Source: an uncultured Clostridia bacterium
GTDB lineage: Bacteria > Bacillota > Clostridia > Christensenellales > Aristaeellaceae
Direction: 5' to 3'
Length of the DNA stretch: 9,874 bases
NCBI GenBank assembly: GCA_946615785.1
Contig: CAMOIA010000033.1
Coordinates: forward strand, 1 to 9,874
Below are positions 1-5,464 of the stretch, piece by piece; position 1 is the stretch's first letter, and the number at the start of each line of letters is the position of its first letter. The notes beneath the pieces are model-generated. The model searched no databases. It worked only from the letters and a program-made list of their open reading frames with translations, and had not been told where the DNA came from. The position numbers and the translations under genes are program-made.

Positions 1-401
1 AAGAGCGCCGTCACAAGCGCCCCGCCCGCCACCAGCGCTTCCTTGTTGGCAAGCAGCACCCGTTTGCCGGCCTGGCCCGCCCGAAGCACGGCCTCAAGCC
101 CCGCCATGCCGGAAACGGCGTCCAGCACGTCGTCCGTTTCCGGAAGCGCCGCCGCCAGCGCAAGCGCGTCATGCCCAAAATGAAAGTCCGAAATGCCCTT
201 TACATCCTCCGGAATCGCCTGCTCGCCCGCTGTCAGCGCCGCGAAGGCAGGACGGAATTCGCGAACAAGGGCAAAAAGCCCTTCCGCATCGCTGTGTGCG
301 GTCAGGGCCACCACCTGAAAACGGTCGGGATGCAGGCGGATCACTTCCAGCGCCTGTTTGCCAATAGAGCCTGTACAGCCAAGGATTGCTATCCTGCGCA
401 T
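1..401 (-). CDS. dxr: 1-deoxy-D-xylulose 5-phosphate reductoisomerase, N-terminal part (partial)
   Basis: The first 133 codons are present; the rest lies beyond the left edge. Dxr (IspC) converts DXP to 2-C-methyl-D-erythritol 4-phosphate with NADPH, the committed step of the MEP isoprenoid pathway, in the cytosol. The translation starts MRRIAILGCTGSIGKQALEV, which is the Rossmann dinucleotide-binding loop; the usual GSTGSIG reads GCTGSIG here. Near residues 96-105 come an AVSGMAGLEAVL stretch and then LLANKEALVAGG, both hallmark Dxr segments. The ATG at 401-399 is preceded by AAAGGA with 6 nt spacing. The gene begins 22 nt after the cdsA stop and is probably cotranscribed with uppS and cdsA, since MEP-pathway products are the precursors that UppS uses. 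Family assignment is confident. The missing C-terminal part, with the metal and substrate sites, cannot be judged. Confidence 0.95.
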   Translation of the reverse strand, partial: MRRIAILGCTGSIGKQALEVIRLHPDRFQVVALTAHSDAEGLFALVREFRPAFAALTAGEQAIPEDVKGISDFHFGHDALALAAALPETDDVLDAVSGMAGLEAVLRAGQAGKRVLLANKEALVAGGALVTAL

Positions 402-423
402 TTTTGATCCTTTCACGGTTCGA

Positions 424-1227
424 TCAGAAGAACCAGACCAGGTACACGTACACCACGACGGCCGCCCAGTAAACGCTGTCCAGCCGGTCCATAATGCCGC
501 CGTGCCCCGGAAAAACGGAGCCGTAATCCTTCACGCCGCAGTGCCGTTTGATCAGGGATGCAAAAAGATCCCCCGCCTGTCCGGCGACGCCGCAGACCAC
601 GCCCAGCACCAGCGCATGCCAGAAGGGCATGATGCCGGCGCCGGAAAACACAGCCCATACGATGACCGAGCACAGGATGCTGCCAAAGAGCCCGCCGACG
701 GCGCCCTCCACGGTTTTATGGGGGCTGACGGCCTCGGTCAGCTTGTGCCTGCCCCAGATGACGCCGATGAAATACGCGAAAGTGTCCCCGGTGAGCGGAA
801 TGGCAAACGCGAGGATTTTCAGCATCAGTTCCGTCTGCGGATCGGGCGCGCGGAAAAGGCCGAGCATGCACATGCCGGGCAGCAGCACAAAGGCCAATGG
901 CAGAACGGAAAACAGAATATCCGTCAGTTCCGGCTGTTTCCTGAACATGACCTGCACGGCGATCAGCATGACCGCAGCGCCGATCAGAGGCAAAAGCGCC
1001 GCGGAGCTTCCGAGCTTGAAGGTCAGGATGGGAATGCTTGCGACAAAGCACGCGTACACCGGCCACTCCACCAGCCTTGCGCCCGACACCTTCAGGGCCT
1101 TGAACATTTCATAAATGCTAAGCCCGATGCAGACCATAAAGGGGATGGCAAAGAACCACCCTCCAAACGTCAGGGCGGTCACCAGCACGCCGATCAGAAC
1201 GACGCCCGTCACGATCCTCTGAACCAC
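424..1227 (-). CDS. cdsA: Phosphatidate cytidylyltransferase (CDP-diacylglycerol synthase)
   Basis: This 267-aa integral membrane enzyme makes CDP-diacylglycerol from phosphatidate and CTP, the branch point for anionic phospholipids. Several hydrophobic segments are visible (about residues 5-35, 55-95, 105-125, 135-158, 180-215 and 250-267). The CdsA signature spans residues 224-250: SLIKR, then VKD, then PGHGGIMDRLD at 240-250, with the conserved SPHKTVEGAVGG at 168-179. The length is normal for the family. The start is GTG at 1227-1225, only 2 nt after the uppS stop codon. GGAGG at 1241-1237, inside the uppS tail, gives 9 nt spacing and supports this start. Such tight packing suggests translational coupling with uppS. 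The dxr gene follows after 22 nt. No disruption is seen. Confidence 0.96.
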   Translation of the reverse strand: MVQRIVTGVVLIGVLVTALTFGGWFFAIPFMVCIGLSIYEMFKALKVSGARLVEWPVYACFVASIPILTFKLGSSAALLPLIGAAVMLIAVQVMFRKQPELTDILFSVLPLAFVLLPGMCMLGLFRAPDPQTELMLKILAFAIPLTGDTFAYFIGVIWGRHKLTEAVSPHKTVEGAVGGLFGSILCSVIVWAVFSGAGIMPFWHALVLGVVCGVAGQAGDLFASLIKRHCGVKDYGSVFPGHGGIMDRLDSVYWAAVVVYVYLVWFF

Positions 1228-1229
1228 GC

Positions 1230-1940
1230 TCAGCCACCTCCAAACCTTCTGCCCCGGCGCGCGTATTCCGCGAGCGCCCGGTGATATTCCGCAAGATCAA
1301 AATCCGGCCAGAGCACGTCTGAAAACACGAATTCCGCGTAAGCCACCTGATACAAAAGGAAATTGCTCAGCCGCATTTCGCCGCTCGTGCGGATCAGAAG
1401 ATCCACATCCGGAAGCCCATGGGTATCAAGGTTCTCCGCAAGCATCCGCTCGTTGATCTCCTGCGGGGAAAGCGTGCCGTCAGCCGCGGCGGCAGCCAGT
1501 TTCCGCACGCAGCGGACGATCTCGTCCCTGCCGCCGTAATTGATGGCGATGGAAAGCCTGAGCCCGTCGTTATCCTTCGTCCGCGCCTCCGCCTCCATCA
1601 GCGCCCTGCGCTGCTTTTCCGGCAGGCCTTCCTTGACGCCAAGGATCCGGATACAGACCCGTTCCCGGCACAATTCGTCGATCTCGCTGGTGAAGTACTC
1701 AAGCAAAAGCCCCATCAGCGCCTCCACCTCGGACGGCGCCCTGCGCCAGTTTTCCGTGGAAAATGCGTACAGGGTGAGCGCCTCGATGCCAAGGTCGCTG
1801 CTCTCGCGGATAATCGCCCTGAGCGCGTCCACGCCTTTCCGGTGGCCAAGCGCGATCTGAACCATATGTTTTTTCGCCCACCTGCGGTTTCCGTCCATGA
1901 TGATGGCGACGTGCCGCGGCAGGATGGTGTTTTCTGCCAT
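1230..1940 (-). CDS. uppS: Isoprenyl transferase / undecaprenyl diphosphate synthase
   Basis: A 236-aa cytosolic cis-prenyltransferase. The family condenses isopentenyl diphosphate units onto farnesyl diphosphate to make undecaprenyl diphosphate, the lipid carrier for peptidoglycan and other wall polymers. Visible motifs are IIMDGNRRWAKK (13-24) with the catalytic Asp16, the GHRKG loop (32-36), FSTENW (60-65), and the C-terminal signature LLIRTSGEMRLSNFLLYQ (181-198) followed by YAEF with a presumed metal-binding Glu203. The residue before Gln198 is Tyr where Trp is usual, a conservative change. The ATG at 1940-1938 has AAAGGA at 1955-1950 with 9 nt spacing. The gene lies in a typical Bacillota order between frr and cdsA. 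A 46-nt gap with a hairpin separates it from the upstream 75-aa gene. Product length (C55 or otherwise) cannot be read from sequence alone. Confidence 0.96.
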   Translation of the reverse strand: MAENTILPRHVAIIMDGNRRWAKKHMVQIALGHRKGVDALRAIIRESSDLGIEALTLYAFSTENWRRAPSEVEALMGLLLEYFTSEIDELCRERVCIRILGVKEGLPEKQRRALMEAEARTKDNDGLRLSIAINYGGRDEIVRCVRKLAAAAADGTLSPQEINERMLAENLDTHGLPDVDLLIRTSGEMRLSNFLLYQVAYAEFVFSDVLWPDFDLAEYHRALAEYARRGRRFGGG

Positions 1941-1960
1941 CGTATCCGATCCTTTGTCCT

Positions 1961-2000
1961 AAATAAACCAAAACAGCCAGACGGCGCTACGACCGCCTGG
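1961..2000 (-). terminator. Possible attenuator/terminator hairpin between the 75-aa gene and uppS
   Basis: On the minus strand, CCAGGCGG (2000-1993) can pair with CCGTCTGG (1984-1977), giving 8 bp with one G·U and an 8-nt loop that contains the TAG stop of the upstream gene. A U-rich tract, CTGTTTTGGTTTATTT, follows immediately at 1976-1961. This resembles an imperfect intrinsic terminator. It lies inside an otherwise compact operon, so partial readthrough (attenuation) is more plausible than full termination. The U tract is interrupted, which lowers confidence. Confidence 0.4.
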
Positions 2001-2214
2001 GTGTTTCGGTATCCAGCCGCACCCGGAAATGGCCGACGACGAGCGCACCTTCCCGAACCGCGATCACACGGTCTTCAAAGCGGCTGCCGGTCTCCTCCAG
2101 GCGCCTCTTTTCGTTTTTTGCAAAAGTCCTGACAAGGCCGAAGCGTTCGCCCGCCTCCCCTGCCAGCCTGAGCGCCTCCTCAGGCGTCAGGCCAAGGTAA
2201 CGATCCGGGCTCAA
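1987..2214 (-). CDS. Small conserved-looking hypothetical protein (75 aa), TTG start overlapping frr stop
   Basis: I do not assign a function. The reading frame starts with TTG at 2214-2212, sharing bases with the frr TGA (TTGA overlap). AGGAG at 2230-2226 gives 11 nt spacing. The protein begins MSPDRYLGLTPEEALRLAGE and has a basic middle (residues 33-39). It ends in a strand-like segment, DRVIAVREGALVVGHFRVRL (48-67). The pattern of a helix after GLTPEEA followed by a basic loop and a hydrophobic strand recalls small inhibitor-like folds (potato inhibitor I / I78-like), but that is weak inference. From general knowledge, small proteins of this shape occur near frr and uppS in some Clostridia. 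No signal peptide or membrane segment is present. Translational coupling to frr is likely. It is the best explanation for a 270-nt stretch in an otherwise packed operon. Confidence 0.7.
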   Translation of the reverse strand: MSPDRYLGLTPEEALRLAGEAGERFGLVRTFAKNEKRRLEETGSRFEDRVIAVREGALVVGHFRVRLDTETPRRS

Positions 2215-2768
2215 ACGGACATGATCTCCTTTTCCTTTTCCGCGGAAATGCGGTCGATTTCCTTGATTTGCTTGTCCGTCAGTTTCTGCAGCTCTTCCTC
2301 GGCTTTTTTCTGATCGTCCTCGGTAATCACGGAATCTTTCTTGAGCTTTTTGATCTGCTCCATGGCGTCGCGTCTGGCGCCGCGCACGGCCACCTTGGTT
2401 TCCTCGGCGCCTTTGCGCACGACCTTGCTCAGTTCCTTGCGGCGCTCTTCGTTCAATTCCGGCACCACAAGTCTGATTACCTTGCCGTCGTTTGAAGGGT
2501 TCAGGCCCAGGTCGCTCTTGAGGATGGCCTTTTCCACCAGCGGAATTGCCTTGGTGTCCCAGAGGTTGATGGTCAGAAGCCTGGGTTCAGGCGCGGAAAT
2601 GTTGGCCATCTGTTTCAAAGGCGTCATGGTGCCATAATAATCCACCATGATTTTGTCAAGAATCTGCGGGTTTGCCCGGCCGGCACGAAGGGAAAGCATA
2701 TCCTTCTGATAGAACTCACAGTTCTTGTCCATCTTGACTTTGGCTTCATCAATAACCGCTTTATACAT
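2211..2768 (-). CDS. frr: Ribosome recycling factor
   Basis: A 185-aa cytosolic protein that, with EF-G, splits post-termination ribosomes. Family hallmarks are SLRAGRANPQILDKI (26-40), a central domain II around TPLKQMANISAPEPRLLTI (49-67), LGLNPSNDGKVIRLVVPELNEERR (helix-strand junction, 87-110) and a charged C-terminal helix ending KEKEIMSV. The frame is open a further 19 codons upstream. The ATG at 2768-2766 is chosen because it gives the usual 185-aa length, starts with the typical N-terminal helix, and has GGAGGG at 2780-2775 with 6 nt spacing. The longer start would also lie upstream of the predicted transcription start. The usual upstream partner pyrH is not next to it here; an L,D-transpeptidase gene is. 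The frr stop overlaps the start of the 75-aa gene. Confidence 0.97.
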   Translation of the reverse strand: MYKAVIDEAKVKMDKNCEFYQKDMLSLRAGRANPQILDKIMVDYYGTMTPLKQMANISAPEPRLLTINLWDTKAIPLVEKAILKSDLGLNPSNDGKVIRLVVPELNEERRKELSKVVRKGAEETKVAVRGARRDAMEQIKKLKKDSVITEDDQKKAEEELQKLTDKQIKEIDRISAEKEKEIMSV

Positions 2769-2796
2769 GAACGTCCCTCCATCCGTTTTTTTCTCT

Positions 2797-2825
2797 ATTG
2801 TACCTTTTTTCGCCTGTTTAGGCAA
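2797..2825 (-). promoter_or_regulatory. Predicted sigma-A promoter for frr and downstream operon
   Basis: On the minus strand, TTGCCT (2825-2820) and TACAAT (2802-2797) are separated by exactly 17 nt. They match the -35 at 4/6 and the -10 at 5/6. The predicted start near 2790 leaves a 5' leader of about 22 nt holding the GGAGGG ribosome-binding site. No terminator is seen between the upstream L,D-transpeptidase stop (2845) and this promoter, so readthrough from that gene could add to expression. Confidence 0.65.
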
Positions 2826-2844
2826 GGGGCAAATCGCACCTCGC

Positions 2845-4575
2845 TTACTGGATCGCCTCGTTCAGCGCGTCGATTTCCGCCCTGGTTTTCAGCTTGCAGC
2901 AGTGCGGGCAGGGCTTTGGATCCTTGAAAAGCTCCTGCAGCGCTCCATAGGTGGATTCCGCAAGCGGCAGATACCGCGCGCGCACGGAGGAGCAGTTCTG
3001 ATCCTGGTGGAAATAGACGCCCCCTGTGGGGTTATAGTAAATGACGGTGTTTTCGTCCGGGTAAGGGATCTTCCTGCCCGAATCGTCCCAGATCAGCACC
3101 TTCGTCTGCTTTTCAAGGTTCCGCCACAGCCAGAGCATGTTCTGGCCCGTTTCGTTGGAAGCCTTCTGCACGCGGATGCAGCCGTGGCTCGCCTTCGTGC
3201 CGAGCTTTGGAATGGTGGAAGAATAGTCCCGCCGCTCGGCCTCCGTTTCCGGCGTTCCGATATAGGGCACCTCATGGATGAGGCAGCCGCCGTTGACGCG
3301 CATACCGTACGCGCAGTAGAGGTTCCCGGCGGAAAAACCGCCGACAAAGGAAACCATCATGTATTCGCCGCTCGGCGTTTCGTTCCAGGGCTGCGCCTTG
3401 GTCGGCTGGCCCGTGGAAACCAGCAGGGAGCCGATCACCTTTCCGTCCGCGAAAATGTACATTTTCTGCTCCAGTTTATCGATGAGCAGACCGTACTTTT
3501 CAGAGGGCTCGAGCACTTCCAGCCTGTTCGTTTCGACGTAGCCCTCCAACAGCGCGTCCGTGTCGCCGTATCCGCGGCGGGATTCGCAGTCCGGCCCGTA
3601 GGAGGAATTGTACACTTCCACTTTCGTCCAGCCGCTGTCAAGCGTTTCCAGAACGTGCACGCCCTGCGAAGCGCAGGTGATTTCGCCGATGATGTTCTTC
3701 CCGCCCGCCTTGTCCGGTGTGGCGCGCAGCTTGTAGGTGTCCTTCTGGTTGCCGTTGACCACGGTCATCGGCTGCATCATGACCTCCCAGATCGCTTCTT
3801 CGTTCATGACCCCGATGGGCAGCGACCAGTAGCTGAGCGGCTCGCCGCTTTTGAGAGATGTGCTCGGAAAATAGGGCGTCGGTGTGGGCGCGGGGGTCGG
3901 CGAAGGGGTGGGCGTCGGCTGCGGATTCACCGTCAGCATGATCTGCCGCGGCGTTCCCGCGATGCCGGCTTCGTTTTCGCACAGAATCTGCAGGGTGTAC
4001 CGTCCCGCTTCGGGTGCTTTTTCCTCAAGCAGCCCGTCCCAGGCGATCGTGTTCTGACCGCTGATCACGTTTTGCGAAGGCTGCGTAACGGAAACGCCGT
4101 CCGGCGTCCTGATGACCAGCGTGATTCTTCCCGCCATGGAGCAGTCCACCCGGATTTCGCACCCGCTTCCTGAAACCACCGTGTCCGGTGCGGACACGCG
4201 CAGGATTCTGATGGCTTCGCTGCCGACGACGACGGCGCATACAGCCTGATCTACGCCCTGCCTGAGCGTCATTTCATACGTTCCCGCCTGTACGGGTTCG
4301 CCGCCGAAGCATCCGTCCCAGGTAAAGTGGTTCTCTCCGCTGATGGCCATGAGCCCTTCCTGAATCTCGCCGACGGTTTCTCCGTCCTTTGTCAGCGTCA
4401 CCGAGACAGGGGTTTTGTCGTCCTCCGTGCGGAAGGAAAAACGCTCGGTACGGCCCGGGTTCAGTTCTCCGGGTACTTTTGAAAGCTCCAGCGCGCAGGC
4501 GGAGACGGACATGGCGAACAATAAAAACAAGGTCAGGAAAACGGCTGAAAAAGCCTTGAAAAACCCTTTCCTCAT
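2845..4575 (-). CDS. Exported multi-domain L,D-transpeptidase (YkuD family)
   Basis: A 576-aa exported protein predicted to cross-link or modify peptidoglycan by L,D-transpeptidation. Domain order: signal sequence (1-28); two FlgD-like Ig repeats, each with a WDG...AGxY core (about 30-118 and 119-217); a Thr-Pro rich linker (220-236); an SH3-like domain (about 278-355); and a YkuD catalytic domain (about 360-497). The catalytic domain has IHEV (His434) and the SHGCIR motif at 463-468, with Cys466 as presumed nucleophile. The spacer between His434 and SHGC is longer than in the minimal motif. The tail (about 515-560) has GGVYFHQDQNCSS and then CPHCC, resembling a small Cys/His metal-binding module found at the end of some secreted proteins. 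The signal peptide is ambiguous: VSAC fits a lipobox (Cys27), while ACA before Leu29 fits signal peptidase I. The ATG at 4575-4573 has AAGGAG with 7 nt spacing. Confidence 0.9.
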   Translation of the reverse strand: MRKGFFKAFSAVFLTLFLLFAMSVSACALELSKVPGELNPGRTERFSFRTEDDKTPVSVTLTKDGETVGEIQEGLMAISGENHFTWDGCFGGEPVQAGTYEMTLRQGVDQAVCAVVVGSEAIRILRVSAPDTVVSGSGCEIRVDCSMAGRITLVIRTPDGVSVTQPSQNVISGQNTIAWDGLLEEKAPEAGRYTLQILCENEAGIAGTPRQIMLTVNPQPTPTPSPTPAPTPTPYFPSTSLKSGEPLSYWSLPIGVMNEEAIWEVMMQPMTVVNGNQKDTYKLRATPDKAGGKNIIGEITCASQGVHVLETLDSGWTKVEVYNSSYGPDCESRRGYGDTDALLEGYVETNRLEVLEPSEKYGLLIDKLEQKMYIFADGKVIGSLLVSTGQPTKAQPWNETPSGEYMMVSFVGGFSAGNLYCAYGMRVNGGCLIHEVPYIGTPETEAERRDYSSTIPKLGTKASHGCIRVQKASNETGQNMLWLWRNLEKQTKVLIWDDSGRKIPYPDENTVIYYNPTGGVYFHQDQNCSSVRARYLPLAESTYGALQELFKDPKPCPHCCKLKTRAEIDALNEAIQ

Positions 4576-4604
4576 GCGAAAACTCCTTTTCCGTCACTGC
4601 CTCG

Positions 4605-4633
4605 ATGATACCAGAAGAAAAGGTCGAATACAA
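4605..4633 (-). promoter_or_regulatory. Predicted extended -10 promoter for the L,D-transpeptidase gene
   Basis: On the minus strand, TGGTATCAT (4613-4605) gives an extended -10 (TG one base before TATCAT, 5/6). A weak -35, TTGTAT (4633-4628), sits 17 nt upstream. The predicted start near 4598 gives a leader of about 23 nt with the ribosome-binding site. The promoter lies downstream of the hpf terminator, consistent with independent transcription of the transpeptidase. Confidence 0.55.
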
Positions 4634-4666
4634 GCGTTTCATGTAACAATTTCAGGTTCGGGCATT

Positions 4667-4693
4667 GAAAAAGGCCGCCTTTTCAGGCGGCCT
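4667..4693 (-). terminator. Intrinsic terminator of hpf
   Basis: On the minus strand, AGGCCGCC (4693-4686 region, complement of GGCGGCCT) pairs perfectly over 8 bp with GGCGGCCT (4679-4672) around a 6-nt loop, followed by TTTT from 4671. It starts 13 nt beyond the hpf stop codon. The strength and position make it a convincing rho-independent terminator. Confidence 0.88.
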
Positions 4694-4705
4694 GAAACCT
4701 TATGT

Positions 4706-5245
4706 TCAGCCCTCGGGCTCAAGAATGCCAAGATTGCCGTCCTTGCGCTGATAAAGAACGTTCACCTGATCGGTATCCTGGTTCACGAACACGAAGAAGG
4801 AGTGCCCCAAAAGCTCCATCTGCAGGGCCGCATCCTCGGGGGACATGGGCCGCACCGGGAAAGTCTTGTGCCGGACAATGTCCTTTTCTCCCTCGCCGTA
4901 CACGGAAGGATCCTCGATGAATTCGGTTTCGCTCAGGTCCACGTCGTCACGCAGCCTCTTTTCAAGGCGCGTGCGGTGGCGGAGGATCTGCCGCTCCAGT
5001 TTGGCAAGCGCAGAGTCGATGGCCATGAACAGATTATCCTTGCTGGCCGATTCCGCGCGCAGCGTGACGTTGCCGCCCATCGGCACCGTAATTTCACAGA
5101 TTTTCTGATCCCGCTCCTTGCGCAGGCGCACAATAAACTCTGTATCCGGTTTCAAATAGCGGCTCATGGTCGCTGTTTTCTTGGTGATATGTTTCGTGAT
5201 GCCGGGCGTCACGACCATGTCCTTGGCTGTGATGTTGGTTTTCAT
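4706..5245 (-). CDS. hpf: Ribosome hibernation-promoting factor, long form
   Basis: A 179-aa cytosolic protein. Long HPF binds the 30S decoding and mRNA channel region and pairs ribosomes into inactive 100S dimers during stress or stationary phase. The N-terminal S30AE/YfiA-like domain covers about residues 1-105: MKTNITAKDM, ITKKTATMSRYL, then the ICEITVPMGG strand and FMAIDSALAKLERQ helix. A linker of about 20 acidic residues follows. The C-terminal dimerisation domain (about 122-179) has IVRHKTFPVRPMSPEDAALQ and GHSFFVFVNQDTDQVNVLY, which distinguishes the long form from short HPF or RaiA. The ATG at 5245-5243 has AGGAG at 5258-5254 with 8 nt spacing. It is a single-gene unit with its own terminator, divergent from the sugar operon. 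Confidence 0.95.
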   Translation of the reverse strand: MKTNITAKDMVVTPGITKHITKKTATMSRYLKPDTEFIVRLRKERDQKICEITVPMGGNVTLRAESASKDNLFMAIDSALAKLERQILRHRTRLEKRLRDDVDLSETEFIEDPSVYGEGEKDIVRHKTFPVRPMSPEDAALQMELLGHSFFVFVNQDTDQVNVLYQRKDGNLGILEPEG

Positions 5246-5281
5246 AAGGTTCGCTCCTCTCCTATGAAGTTCCGGTTGCTG

Positions 5282-5317
5282 TTTATAGGTTTCGACACGG
5301 ATGATAAAAAATCCTGC
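5282..5317 (-). promoter_or_regulatory. hpf promoter region: sigma-A-like -10 and sigma-H-like match
   Basis: Two overlapping signals are seen on the minus strand. TATAAA (5287-5282) is a good -10, but 17 nt upstream there is only a poor -35. Second, GCAGGATTT (5317-5309), a 12-nt spacer and GTCGAAA (5296-5290) fit the Bacillus sigma-H consensus (RNAGGAWWW, 11-12 nt, RNNGAAT) at all defined bases but the last. The B. subtilis hpf homologue (yvyD) is known to be under sigma-H as well as sigma-B, so the match makes biological sense. Whether this organism has sigma-H is unknown. Confidence 0.45.
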
Positions 5318-5348
5318 CGGAGTATGAAATTTGGTCAGATATTTTCCA

Positions 5349-5360
5349 TCATGATCATGA
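5349..5360. promoter_or_regulatory. Perfect 12-bp palindrome in the divergent intergenic region
   Basis: TCATGATCATGA is self-complementary over 12 bp and lies between the hpf promoter and the GH130 promoter. It could be a half-site pair for a dimeric regulator. A palindrome this short can arise by chance, so function is uncertain. Confidence 0.25.
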
Positions 5361-5380
5361 AATTCACTTTGTTCGGCCGC

Positions 5381-5402
5381 ATTCGCATTTCATCTTGCGA
5401 AT
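5381..5402. promoter_or_regulatory. Operator-like inverted repeat overlapping the -35 of the sugar operon
   Basis: ATTCGCA (5381-5387) and TGCGAAT (5396-5402) form a perfect 7-bp inverted repeat with an 8-bp spacer. The right arm overlaps the predicted -35 (TTGCGA, 5395-5400) of the GH130-GH2 operon, the geometry expected for a repressor-binding site. No regulator gene is present in the window, so the binder is unknown. Confidence 0.45.
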
Positions 5403-5423
5403 ACAGGGGTTATCTGGTATCCT
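5395..5423 (+). promoter_or_regulatory. Predicted promoter of the GH130-GH2 operon
   Basis: TTGCGA (5395-5400, 4/6) and TATCCT (5418-5423, 4/6) are 17 nt apart, with TG at 5415-5416 giving an extended -10. The predicted start near 5430 leaves a leader of about 35 nt carrying the AGAGGGA ribosome-binding site at 5452-5458, 6-7 nt before the GH130 ATG. Confidence 0.5.
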
Positions 5424-5464
5424 GAAAGCATCCGGAATTCAACAAACAGAAAGAGGGAAGCAAA

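Noticed and set aside
358..1284. A 308-codon plus-strand open frame across cdsA.
   Set aside because: It mirrors cdsA in the complementary frame; composition is His/Gln/Arg/Pro-rich and without family motifs, while the opposite strand has the full CdsA signature.
2811..2823. Small GCCT-GTTT-AGGC hairpin between the L,D-transpeptidase and frr, considered as a terminator.
   Set aside because: Only 4 bp and no T tract on the minus strand; the bases are better explained as the frr -35 region.
2769..2825. Longer start for frr giving 204 aa.
   Set aside because: The extra 19 residues are not part of the RRF family, lie upstream of the predicted transcription start, and overlap the -10/-35 elements; the internal ATG has a GGAGGG site.
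3890..3920. Repetitive GGGGTGGGCGTCGG-type sequence, considered as a DNA repeat.
   Set aside because: It encodes the Thr-Pro linker of the L,D-transpeptidase; low complexity is explained by the protein.
2725..4173. A 482-codon plus-strand open frame opposite the L,D-transpeptidase gene.
   Set aside because: It is the antisense shadow of a strongly supported gene in GC-rich DNA. Its translation is rich in Arg, His and Ala-Val with no recognisable domain, and no ribosome-binding site or promoter was seen for it.
4415..5425. A 336-codon plus-strand open frame across hpf.
   Set aside because: Antisense to hpf and running through its terminator and promoter; no domain or start signals.
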